The notes under the pieces: generated by a model
Told to the model about the DNA's origin: nothing
Seen by the model: the letters and a program-made list of their open reading frames with translations, nothing else
Database searches by the model: none
Position numbers and translations under genes: made by a program
Assembly (NCBI GenBank): GCA_018296165.2
Contig: JACKQL020000101.1
Span: 106,231 to 170,230 of the forward strand
Source: Termitomyces sp. T153
Taxonomy: Eukaryota > Basidiomycota > Agaricomycetes > Agaricales > Lyophyllaceae
Length of the DNA: 64,000 nt
Direction: 5' to 3'
Shown: piece after piece, positions 22,557 to 32,840 of the stretch
Numbering within the stretch: the stretch's first letter is position 1
Layout of the letters: every line of letters begins with the position of its first letter

Positions 22557-25500
22557 TGTCTCCATTTCGCTATCATTCTTGTTATCGTTTTGTATCTCCA
22601 CTCAAATCTACTCCTGTTCCATCTCGACTCCATTTCATTTTGTCCAATGCTGTCTTGGTGACTCCGTCCGGCCGTTGTGCCCAAGTCTTCCTCAACCTTA
22701 ACAACCTCACAAACTCCGCAATTATGATTATGAACCCCAACACTCTTTCACCAGGTCCGAACCTTGCTCTTCGCTTGGTCCCAGACTCCATCAACCCCAA
22801 TTGATCTCCCATCAAACCCCAGCTCCGCTCCCATTGATCGCGTAGCCGCCTACTCCTTTGTGTCCGCAAATCTCCCATACAGTCTTCTGCCTGAACCCTG
22901 CCAAGCCCGTCCTGTTTCCTCACAATCCGACTTCTCCGGACCTCCCCGGACCTGTTTGGATCACATCCCACTGACTATCCGCGCAAGTCATCAGTGCCCA
23001 GAACGCTTTCGAGTGTTTGGTTGCCAGTGCAAGGGGATCACGCCTGCCTAGTAAGGACTTGCCCAGTGCAGCTGAGCCCCCGAGGTCAGCAGAACCTGAC
23101 AGTCCAATCCAATATGCTTGACTAATTGACCCTGAGACTTATTGATTGTCATAGCAAAGGCCAAGCAAACTGGGAATGATAATGTCTTCTGCACAATGGA
23201 ATTGGCAAATCCTCTTTGAAGATATTCATGTTGATTCTTGAGATCAAAAAAATTGATCCTGCAAACTTGGCATCCCCACTGATGATCTGACATTTGAGAA
23301 CTCTGGTGCTGATGTGGATGACAATCATACTTGTCCCATTGCAAAGTCTTTTAGTTGTATCCAGATTCCTGAGCAGCATGGCAGGAACACCAATCTTGAG
23401 AGCTAATTTAGCCAAAGGCAAACCACTGGCTCTCAAAGAGTTGAGGTATTCTGTTGGATACAATCCAAGGCCATTAGCATCTTCATCATCAAACATGATA
23501 GAGTCTGTATTCTGCAAGATTTTCTCCTCCCCTGGACATCTCTGCAGAATTTCTGAATTGATATCCTCTACATCAGAGCTCTTGCCAGAAAGAACAGTAC
23601 AGTCCAGGCAATACTGATCATCTTGATAGTGATTGATATGAGGATAAGTGGAAAAGATTGATCCAGTGATAGAATTGTCATCACAGATCATAGTTTCTCA
23701 AAGTTGTACTGTTTCTCCAGACCCAAGATTTTTTCCAGCACCAACATCCAATGGCCAAGCTGCATGAGCAATGTTATCATGGGTCTGACCCAATCTCATG
23801 TTTTGAACTAAGTAGTGGACTTGAATTCTGATCTCAAAAGTCTTCCTCTTTTGAATGGAGCAGAAATCATCTACTGCCTGGGTCCTTGTTGAATACTAGG
23901 AGAGTTTGCCAAGAATCTCCTCCAAACACCACAATCACTCCACCAAAAGGAACATCCTTTTCCAGGATGTCTTTGGACCCTCAATCCACAGAGTCAATGG
24001 CATTCTTGTCTTGCATTGGGACTTCATTCCAGAGTAAGGGTTGAGACAACTGAGTTCCTCTCTTGATTATTGGCAATGGATGTATTTAGAGCAGGAATGG
24101 AGATTTTGAACCTTGAATGTGCAGCTCTACCACCCTCCAGCAATAAGGCAGCAATCCCAGATGATGCTACACATAATGCCACATCTCCATTGGACCAAAC
24201 AGCAGAAGCCAAAGTGTTGCAGACAAATGTTTTGCCACATCCACCTGCACTGTGAATGAATATCATCTTGCTCAAATTGTTGTCTGCAAAGTCCATAACT
24301 TCATTGGAGGCCTCCAGTTGTTCACCATTAAACCTGGCCTTGTTTTTGTCCACTCTTCTCTTCAACTCCTCAACATCATAATCAGTTTCTTCTTGAATAG
24401 TCTACTCCCTAAAATCATTTGATCAGCATCAATGTCAGATATTTATACAATGGCAAACTTACCTGGAATCACATTCTAAACCTGCTGGAATTCTGGCATG
24501 TTGGGAAAGTCTTGAAGGGTCTTGCCAAAATTCTTCAGGTTGTCATTTTTCAGATAAAGGCCATAGTCATAGACATCTTCATCAGTAAAGACTCTGTCTC
24601 TGTACTGCCAGATATTCTCCAATCTGTGTTGAAGATAATCACAAATAGAGTGCTTGAATTCATCCCATAGAGCCTCTGGAGTGGTAGGAGCACAGTGGAA
24701 TAGGATAGTGCAAAAGAGCTGTCTGAGAGCTGATCCTGATTAGATTGGAGCAGCTTGAGCAAGACATTGTTTCCATTCTGCATCATCTTCCAAAAGACAA
24801 AGGGGCTTGCATGCCTCCTTGTAAGTAGGATAGGTGTGGCCATTGACTGTTCTGAAATCAGCCCATGATGTTGCATTGGTCAAAAATGTCAGGAGCATCC
24901 TGAGGTAGAACCTTTCTCCTTGTTGAGGTGAAGCAAATTACATCCTCCCAATAGCTGTTCCTCTTTGTCTCTCCTTCTAAGTCCTTTTAGAAGCTTCATA
25001 GGCAAACTTAGTTGGAAAGTCCTGATAAGTGGTGTTGTTATTGGGGAATCTGACATTGGCTTCAAACCAAGCAGTGAGTGCAGTCTTGTTTGCATTAGGC
25101 CTGGCACCTACCATCTCCAAAGGCTCATTATCTTGAAAGTAGACTTCATGTTGGCCCTCCAAATGCACAGGTAACCACTACACAGGGGGATACTCTCCAT
25201 GCATGTTGAATTAAAAAATGTGCCAGCATGATTCAGCTGCAGCAATGTATCTGGCATCCAGATGTTTCTTAATTTCATCTCTCTGGTTCATCTGCTCTTT
25301 GAAAATCTCCACAGTTGTCCTATCATGGCCTTTGTAGATGTACTTGTGGATGTACTTGATGGTTTTCACTGAAGTGCAGCTCTCCACATGTATGTGGCAT
25401 TTGTACTTAGCTGAGAGATAAGGAATTGTATGGGACAAAATCATAACAATGACCAGTTTTTTCAAAGAAGCACTCATTTTCAGGTCTGGTATATGAATGA

Positions 25501-25889
25501 TAGCCATTATCTTCATACTGGGTAGCCTCTTGAAATTTCTTTGGGTATCTTTTGGAGCATTTGCCATCTACCTGCACTTAACATTGAGTTTGGCAGCTCC
25601 ACATGGATCATGGACCATGTTGGTGGCAACAACTTGATAACAAAGATAAGTAACTGAATTCAGGATTTAAACAAAGCTCATACCTGGTACAATTGAGGCT
25701 GAGCAACTGGATCTGAAATTTAGGAAGAGACAATGGAATCTACATCAGGTGCACCCTTAATCCTGTGATAACAATGGAAAAAGATCAAGATGTGCATATG
25801 TGGAAGTCTTCTCTTTTGGAATTCAATGGTATAAACATAAGTGTAACAGAGCAGCTATTACCCATTCATAACTGTACACTACTATACAG

Positions 25890-25892
<3 letters not shown>

Positions 25893-25926
<34 letters not shown>
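25893..25926. repeat. (ATT)n microsatellite
   Basis: About eleven ATT units in a row lie at the right end of the Helitron remnant. The poly-Tyr ORF seen across it is an artefact. Confidence 0.85.
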
Positions 25927-25927
<1 letters not shown>

Positions 25928-25934
25928 ATTATAA

Positions 25935-27064
25935 GGTAGCATCACATGATGCTACCTATAATTACAGTTATTATACTTATGTAAGGCAGTGCCTTACTTC
26001 ATACTTCATAGAACAGAATCACAACTGGTTTTTCAGAGTGTGAACTATAAGTAGTATGACTCATAACAAAAACATTACATTTTTTTGAGTCAAATAAGTA
26101 TTGACTCATTTGCAAAGCAAGAAGCCAAACTTCTAGAAAGAAGTTCACTGCCACTAGTTACAATCAGAATGTTAAAATTTTAACAATCATCTTCTGCAAT
26201 AGGCACTGTGGTGACCATGGAAGGTCAGGTGTTTGGACCTAGTTCCAAATCAGAGTTCAATGGAGCACTGTAGAGTGCTTTACATGAAATGTCAGATCTT
26301 GCCACATCACACTATGGCATGGGGAGAGAGAGTGGTGTGATGCCAGAAGGGCTGCCAGCAGCTACTCCTATTTGACCACTCTTGGGTGGTCAGACTAGTA
26401 CTACAGCTGAGAGTACTTGAGTGCCCTCTACTTAGTTGTTTTCAAAAGTAGAGCTGGAGAATGTAATAGTGATGGTGAGCAAAGGGATCCTCTTGTATGC
26501 ATCTACAGCATTGTGAGTAGAAGGTCTGAAATCCTTTCCTAAGACTGCAGAAGATCAGCATGTCTCCTCTCTGGTAGTTACTTCACTGAGGAGTAATGAT
26601 GATGAACATCACAGGGCACATGGCCCTGTACAATTACAAGCTGGGCCTGTGAGCAGCAGGATCATCAGCATTCATCAAAACAATTCCAAAGCATGTTGGA
26701 GACACCTCTAACACCAATAGTGAAGCACATCCAGATGACATTCTCCACCAAAAGGTGTTGGTGTTCTGGCAGAGTTAAGTTGAGGTCCCTAAAGCCTCAA
26801 CACAGCAATGTTTAGCTGCAGGAGTGGCTGAACATATAGCAATCCAGCAGTTATGAGATGAAGGGATAATCTCAACTGATCCAGTAAAGTTTATAAAACT
26901 TTACATACTTTTTATAGCACAGGAAGTAGCAGATTACCTCCAGTAGAAGAAGCTACAAAGATCCCAGGCATCATCTGCAATGCCTTTACTGTTTGTGAGT
27001 GAGGACCTTTTGCTCCCACTGTCTCTGGTCAACAAGGTATTTACTCTACTCCAAGCACCTCCAC
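25935..27064. other. Unassigned repeat-like DNA
   Basis: I see no readable domain on either strand. Like the surrounding old elements it is CpG-poor, so it is probably eroded transposon sequence, but no family can be named. Confidence 0.3.
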
Positions 27065-27377
27065 TGTCACAACCCATCCCTAGACCCCCAGACCTCTTCC
27101 CAAGCAAACCTCACTTCCCAGGATACTACCAATGCCTCCTCAACCTGCCTCAACCTTTGCCCACACCTAGCACCCACTCCAGTGTACTTCACCACTCTCT
27201 TAGCTAACTCCAACACTTCCCCAGACAACTCCAATGCCTCTGCTATGGGCCCTGTCACTCCTCTATTCTCCACTAAGCCTCCAGAAATTCCTGATGCTTC
27301 CCCTAAACCCCAACATATATTATAGACCTACACTAATGTGTTACTGCAGCCCAGCAACTGATCAGAACTAAACCCAT
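27065..27377 (+). repeat. Diverged 5' part of an element-3-family LTR
   Basis: It starts tgtcacaacccatccc and contains ttagctaactccaac and ccccagacaactcc, decayed counterparts of the start and 21-bp repeat region of the solo LTR at 21801. Most CG positions have become TG or CA. Confidence 0.5.
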
Positions 27378-28013
27378 TGTATAATGACAACTTCTGGAGG
27401 CTGTGGCTCAATCACACAACTAGCAAAGGGAGATTCAAAGTCTATTCCAGTATCTACAAGAAGTTCTGTAGTTCTAGCTACTCACCTGGCAGAGGGAGAT
27501 CTAAAGAGAACAAGTCTAAGGATCTCCAATACCAGTGTTTGGAAAATTTACTCTAGTGCTTCTAGAAAAAACATCCAACAACAACCAAATCTAGAGTCTG
27601 ATCAAAAAGCAGAAATCCATTGTAAATGGCCTTGATCTTGAGACTCACAGCACATGACCATGTGAAAATATAAGCAAAAGGTAGCCCTTAGTTGAAAGTA
27701 CTTCTGCTCCAAAGATGGGAGGCCTACAACAAGTGGTAGGCCAGGAATGCAGGAAACAATCCAGGGGTCTAGTGAGAGACCATGTGGAGGGGGCAACACT
27801 TGTCAGAATTAGACAGAGAACTGGTACAGCCTGAAGATTAGAACTGGAACCAGCAGATAGAGAAAGCAAAGGAGAATAAAGGAAAACCATAAGGATAGAG
27901 AACAGAACAGGGGGGGAATGGGACATCTCCTGACATTGCTCCTCCTCTAGCATGCAGCATCTCAATGTACTGGGTAGAAGAAGTTATGAATTGCCTGATC
28001 AGCTGTTGAAAGG

Positions 28014-29094
28014 TGATAAGACCTACTTGTTGCTGAGCACCATTTTCAGCATTTCTGATTGGACAGCAGCTGATTATATTGATATGGCACAAGTCATGAT
28101 GCAAGTCATGATACTCAGCATGTGAGGCCTATCCCTGAGGTCTGGAACAAGCTGTATTACATGGAGTTGGGACTCTGAGTCTAAAACAACAAGGCTGAGA
28201 CCTTTCTTAGTGACAATTGCTAGCAACTTTCCTAGTGATAATACTGCTTTTTCTACAAAAATGAACATATTGACAGTCATGTGATTTCTTACTTATCATT
28301 TTTCTTGTTGAGCTTACAAATATACTTGAATGGCATCTACACTTCAGGTATTGACATTGGACATGCTCTTTTCTTGTGATTTATTACCTTTACACATCAT
28401 ATTGACTTTGCTTACTTTTTACTTGGTTACCAGACTGACACCTCATATGTAGCATAAACACTTCAGCAGATGCTATCACTGGTGGTGACTATTATTCCCT
28501 TTTGTATACTATACTTATGAGCAGTATAAATACTGTCTGTGCATAGAGATAAAATCAATAAACAAGAGTACCATTTTCTCCTCTTTATAAGCTTACCAGC
28601 TTAAAATTTCATTTTGCTCTTTTGCTTGCCCTCAACAACAACTCAATGACAGTCTTGCTGACCTCAACTTTGACTTCATGTGGTACCAACTACAGGTACC
28701 CTTTATGTTATTTTTGATTTAGCAATGCTAGTGACTATGGCTAGTGATTAGTTTACATTCATTTCCCCCTAGCTTCTTTATCATCACTTTCCCCACTATT
28801 TCCCAACTCCCCTTTCAACACTTAGTTCCCCTTTCCTTAGCAACTCTTTTATCTTCATTCTTTTCCTCTTCCTTTGTCTAGTGACCCTCTGCTACTGTCT
28901 AGCAACTTAGGCTAGCATTAACTACTATTTCCACTTCCTGTTCACACCACACTCTTTAGCTCTTGTTCTCTGGGATAATTATTGACTCACCCTCTTTATT
29001 AACTTCTTACTGCCAACTACCCTATCTAGTGACTAGTGTTAGGTCCTCTTTTTTAGGTTTCCTGCATGGCACTAGGTAGCATAGGAGCACATCA
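28014..29094 (+). repeat. Diverged solo LTR of the S family
   Basis: It begins tgataagacctacttg, ends gcataggagcacatca, and matches the solo LTRs at 40977 and 56040 along its length. It interrupts the 3' region of the Ty3 remnant between chromodomain and LTR. The flanking 4-bp sequences (aagg and gcag) no longer match, consistent with age. Confidence 0.7.
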
Positions 29095-30337
29095 GCAGAT
29101 TAGATGCCTTGAATGGATTTTGGAGCATTGAGATGCCTACAGTAGAGGTCCTAGATCAGGGTTGGTGCATGTATATTAGCCTGCAGTTCCCAAAAGATGT
29201 CCTCAATGCCATATTCCTTACATTTCACCTTGAACTGCAACTTCTTTCAAAATATTCTGCTATCTAAGATTTCCTCCACTTTATACTCCTCCTCATCATT
29301 GACCAGAACTGGGTAGTGGGAGTGGCTTAGGGCAGTGGCCTGGGATTAGATTCTCCAGAGCTGGAAATAGCTTGACAACATTGAAGACTGGGTGCAATTG
29401 GTGTAGACCTGCTAGGAGTCTAAGTCAGTTACCATGAAAGGGCCAAGATGACAATGTGACAGCTTCTGAGATGGCCTTGTTGTTATGTCTGAGCTATCCA
29501 AGTACACACAATCTCCAGGCTTGTAAACTGAGGCTGGTGTCTGTTGATGATTATAGTACCATGCTATGTCCTCCTTAGCCTTCACTAATGCAGCTTTTGC
29601 CTCCTCTTGTGCTCTCTTCATCCAGTCCACAAACTCATTGATGAAGTCATTCAGAGAGGTATGCCCAAGGTTTAAATCCTATGCAAGGGTGCCTGCCAGT
29701 GTCCACAAAGAATGGAGTCATCTGCATGGAAGAGTGAACATAGTTGTTGTATTGGAATTCAGCATCTGGCAGCAGCTCATCCTAGTCATCCTGTCTCTCA
29801 TTACAAAACAGGCAGAGATACTTGTTTCAGTTTCTGGTTAACATGTTCTGTCTGCTCATCTGACCGAGAGTAATAGGCCATGGTGGTATGGAGCTTCACT
29901 CCTAGCAGGTGATACAGTTCCTGAGTGAACTCTGCTACAAATTGCCATTGTATGTGTCTGGTAGCACCAGACATGGAATCTGTGGCTGTAGGGTCACTGG
30001 AGCTGTGGAGACAGGTTCAGAGGGGGTCAGGGCTAGTTCTGCAGCCACAGGAGGGGCAGAGTTAGGGGCTAGGCATTCAAGCAATGCCTGAAGTGATTGG
30101 GAGATAAGATTTATTGTTTGACAGAGAGTAGAGAGTTTGGTAGTATAGTGGATGAGAGAAGATTGCATTAATTGCATCTGGATTTCTAAGTGTAGCAGGC
30201 AAGTCCAGGCTTTGTCCTGCAGGGCTGGGGCCTCCAAGAGTGTGTCTGGGTTGGCAAGCTGAGACATAGAACTCTATAGTATTTAATCCTGGTGGGGAAG
30301 CAATGGATAGCAGTTCAGAGGTTTCTTGTAGCTATGA

Positions 30338-30963
30338 TGATAAGGTCTTTGCTGACCAAGTGGGTTATGGTACAGGTAGGCGTGAGAATAGGATGTCAAT
30401 AGTTTGATCAGGCCACTAACATTACTGTGTGGTCCATCAGATGGTGCTGGTTATGACAGCAACATTCAATCAGGTGCCTAGCTGAAAGGTGCAGCATGTC
30501 TGTCACTAGCAGTATACTGGCCCATACCATTGTGGGTTCCAAATCTTGGGATTGATCTTCCAAAGGTAGCATCTGGGCATGGGGAAGGGTTAGTTGTGAG
30601 ACCCTTACTGGTGTGTGGGAGTGGAAGCCTGGAGCTGGGCAACGTGCCTTACGTGGGACATACCAGCACACATACAGTAAGCCCTGCCGAGTATAGCTGG
30701 GTTTAGAAATTGGGATAGCACATTAGCAACAGATGGTATGGGACTTAGGTATGGGAAGTAGTATGAACTCTGACAAAGTCAAATTGTAGTAAAGTGGCTA
30801 TGAGGCATAACCAACATCAGCTGAAAAGGGATCAGGCTGGAGAACTAGTTGGAGTGTCCATAATTACCACCCCCATTACATACTGTAGGACCTAGGACAC
30901 TTATGGGTCATGTGTAAAATAGGTCTTGAAAGAAATAAGAAGATCAACCAACCAACCAACCAA
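30338..30963 (+). mobile_element. Non-LTR retroposon, 5'-truncated copy B
   Basis: The 626-bp insert is flanked by a 14-bp direct repeat tcttgtagctatga (30324-30337 and 30964-30977) and ends in a tetranucleotide tail (ccaaccaaccaaccaa). Its last about 570 bp align with copy A at 33872-34779 (shared gggaagtagtatgaactctg, ccataattaccaccccc and gacctaggacac). It lacks the tRNA-like head, as expected of a 5'-truncated product of target-primed reverse transcription. Confidence 0.75.
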
Positions 30964-31013
30964 TCTTGTAGCTATGAGGAGCTTCTAGACCAGTTTTTGG
31001 AGACTTGTTCTGC

Positions 31014-31382
31014 TGTAAGAGCAACCTCTAGAATGGCAGATTGGAGTTATGCAGCTAGCAGAAGGGAATCCAAAGTATATTAGCAGAGTAGACAATAATA
31101 CAATTAGTAACTAATTACTTAGCAGAGGAGAATCTGAAGAGAACAAGTCTAAGGATCCCTGCTGCTCAGTGCAGCACATCAATAGGTGGCAGAGGCATGA
31201 GAACTACTGTACAGAAGACTGGAGCTGCTCCTAACCTTAGGGCAATGATTGCTGAGGTAATACAGAGAACTCCACAGTTCTCCAAAGATCTCTGGAGTTC
31301 TAGAAAGAGCCCTGAAGATGTTGAACAAGCTGTGGAGGTGCTGGAACTAGTCACAGAGGTTGGAAATGGAAGTCCCCTGACA
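31014..31382 (-). repeat. LTR of the 371-bp type
   Basis: On the minus strand it reads TGTCAGGGGAC to CTCTTACA. Just inside is GCAGAACAAGTCTCC, the self-complementary primer-binding region seen in elements 1 and 2. It lies beside the gag fragment as a 5' LTR would. Confidence 0.75.
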
Positions 31383-32840
31383 GTAGTGGCCAAAGCCACT
31401 GATGATAAAGGCATCTTCTCAGTTGGAGCTGCACTCACAGAATGAACCACTGATGCTGGCTCCTCTGCTGGCACCAGCACAGCTCTCACCTCCTCCATGG
31501 GCCAGTACAAAAAGTGAGTGAAGATACCCACCTCACTATAGCACAGCTATTCAGCTGCACCTAAAAGAAAGTGGCCTCTGCTCTCCTGGATTTGGAGGAG
31601 CACTTAGAAGTGCTCCCTGTCATCAGCAGTGGGGGCATATCACTCATTGTACTCCTCTACTGCAGGGGGTACTCTAATGGTTCAGAGTTGGCAAAGGCTT
31701 TCATTGTTGACTTGCATAAACAAGTCCATGTGAATTGCACTCCTGGACCAATGGTGATTGAGAAAGCATATACTATAAGTATATGCATGATTTACCCAGG
31801 AGGGAGGCACATGGTTGGCCAGGAAGTGATGTATCACCTCCATCTCACTTAAATTGTTAATTTGCATAGGCAGTACTTGCAGCCTATGCAGGGTGAAAGT
31901 GTAGGATGTAATTGGAGAAAACTCTCCTATACTGGACCAGTAATTGTTCACTGCCTCTTGATAGAAACACAGCTGAGCAACCACCATAGCAAACAGCCTC
32001 ATATAGGCCATTTGTGCATGCAGCATAGTTGGGCCAGTGCCTGACTTAGAATATAGCCAAAGACCAAGTGTCAGTCTACATGTAATGAAGCATTAAGGGC
32101 AACACCTGAGTACAGGTTCTGTGAACTTAGGTGGCCATAGTGCAGAATGTACTATGCCTATGCATTGATGTTGAAATGATGGCCAATCAGAACTTAATTA
32201 AGTTCTACTCCCTGCATATTGTTATTGGTGTGGCCAAGCATGGCCAACAAACATGAAGGCAAGGGGACTAGTAAACAATGATGGTCCAGCTATATTGTCA
32301 GCTATACATCACATGTACATTGGGAAGATAACTGGTGGGCAGCAAAAAATTGAAGCTTTGGCTATATCATTGGCTATACATCACATGTCAAGTCACATGG
32401 GAATAGAATTTTTTGAAGACAAATCTGGTGGGGGATCAAGGAATAAAGCCTCAACTACTTCTTAGACCTTGGAACCTTTGTATAAACAACTCTAATTCCT
32501 AATTATACAACAGTACAAAAGCTACAATGTTCCAAAGCCTAGAGGCTCTTCCAAGTATTCTTCTTCTTCCTCACTGTCTTCATTTCTCATTCCTCATCTC
32601 TTCCTCCTCATTATTTGAACTGTCTTCTTCTTCATAAAGATCTTCTTCAGTCAATCCTGCTCCTTCTTAGGCTTAGATCCAAAAGCTCATCATCTGATTC
32701 CTCAAAGAAGAGACTGATATCTCTGATGAATATGCCAATCCCATGCTCTTTTGCATCTTATAAGTTGCTTTTCATATAATCTGGTGTCTAATTCCACCAT
32801 CTGTAAAACACACAAACATATTCTGATCAGCAAGATTATA
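31383..32840. other. Unrecognised ORF remnant plus degenerate DNA
   Basis: A 114-codon minus-strand frame (32026-31682) has an unusually protein-like composition, for example FYQEAVNNYWSSIGEF and WVNHAYTYSICFLNHHW. Similar-looking but broken sequence continues leftwards to about 31480. I do not recognise the family; it may be part of a class II or gag-like transposon ORF. Nothing is seen from about 32050 to 32840. Confidence 0.3.

Larger units (their letters stand above)
21801..23101 (+). repeat. Solo LTR of the element-3 family, inserted in the Helitron helicase
   Basis: The insert begins TGTCACGACC and ends GAACCTGACA, and is flanked by the 5-bp duplication GTCCA (21796-21800 and 23102-23106). 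Removing it joins the helicase reading GLD to LQSGVFAHGQLY in frame. It is CpG-rich, unlike the Helitron around it. It has a TATA box (tatataag at about 22328) followed about 30 bp later by agtcttgatatt, the same promoter/start layout as the 991-bp LTRs of element 3, but in opposite orientation. At 1301 bp it is longer than those LTRs, partly through internal tandem repeats. Confidence 0.85.
21640..25850 (-). mobile_element. Degenerate Helitron (Rep/helicase) interrupted by a solo LTR
   Basis: Fragments of one large Rep-helicase ORF are readable on the minus strand in the right order. At about 25830-25770 is the Rep motif region IEFQKRRLPHMHIL with HMH. At 25567-25211 are KYKCHIHVESCTSVKTIKYI and the block ending LDARYIAAAESCW. 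At 25168-24880 are QDNEPLEMVGARPN and ERFYLRMLLTFL. At 24365-24024 is the helicase with Walker A IHSAGGCGKTF and CVASSGIAALLLEGG. At 23691-23107 is FAMTINKSQGQLVKHIGLD. The final part, GVFAHGQLYVVLSQCT, lies beyond the inserted LTR at about 21800-21700. Stops and frameshifts separate the pieces. Helitrons are rolling-circle transposons; the terminal hairpin and 5'-TC/CTRR-3' ends were not located. Confidence 0.85.
27378..31382 (-). mobile_element. Rearranged Ty3/gypsy remnant (minus strand)
   Basis: The 3' LTR is 27378-27935 (441-bp type, here longer), preceded on the minus strand by a polypurine tract (agaggaggagcaa). Between about 29100 and 29930 are a chromodomain-like stretch and integrase C-terminal pieces, with the readable frame DWMKRAQEEAKAALVKAKED then VYKPGDCVYLDSSD. 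A gag N-terminal frame, 30267-29935 (SLQALLECLAPNSAPP), is fused directly to the integrase part, so most of gag and all of PR and RT are missing. The outer LTR at 31014-31382 (369 bp) is of the 371-bp type. The ends have different LTR subtypes and no shared target duplication, so it is probably a recombinant of two elements. A solo LTR and a retroposon copy sit inside it. Confidence 0.65.

Noticed and set aside
25765..26043. Small ORF with a run of tyrosines
   Set aside because: It is produced by the (ATT)n microsatellite.
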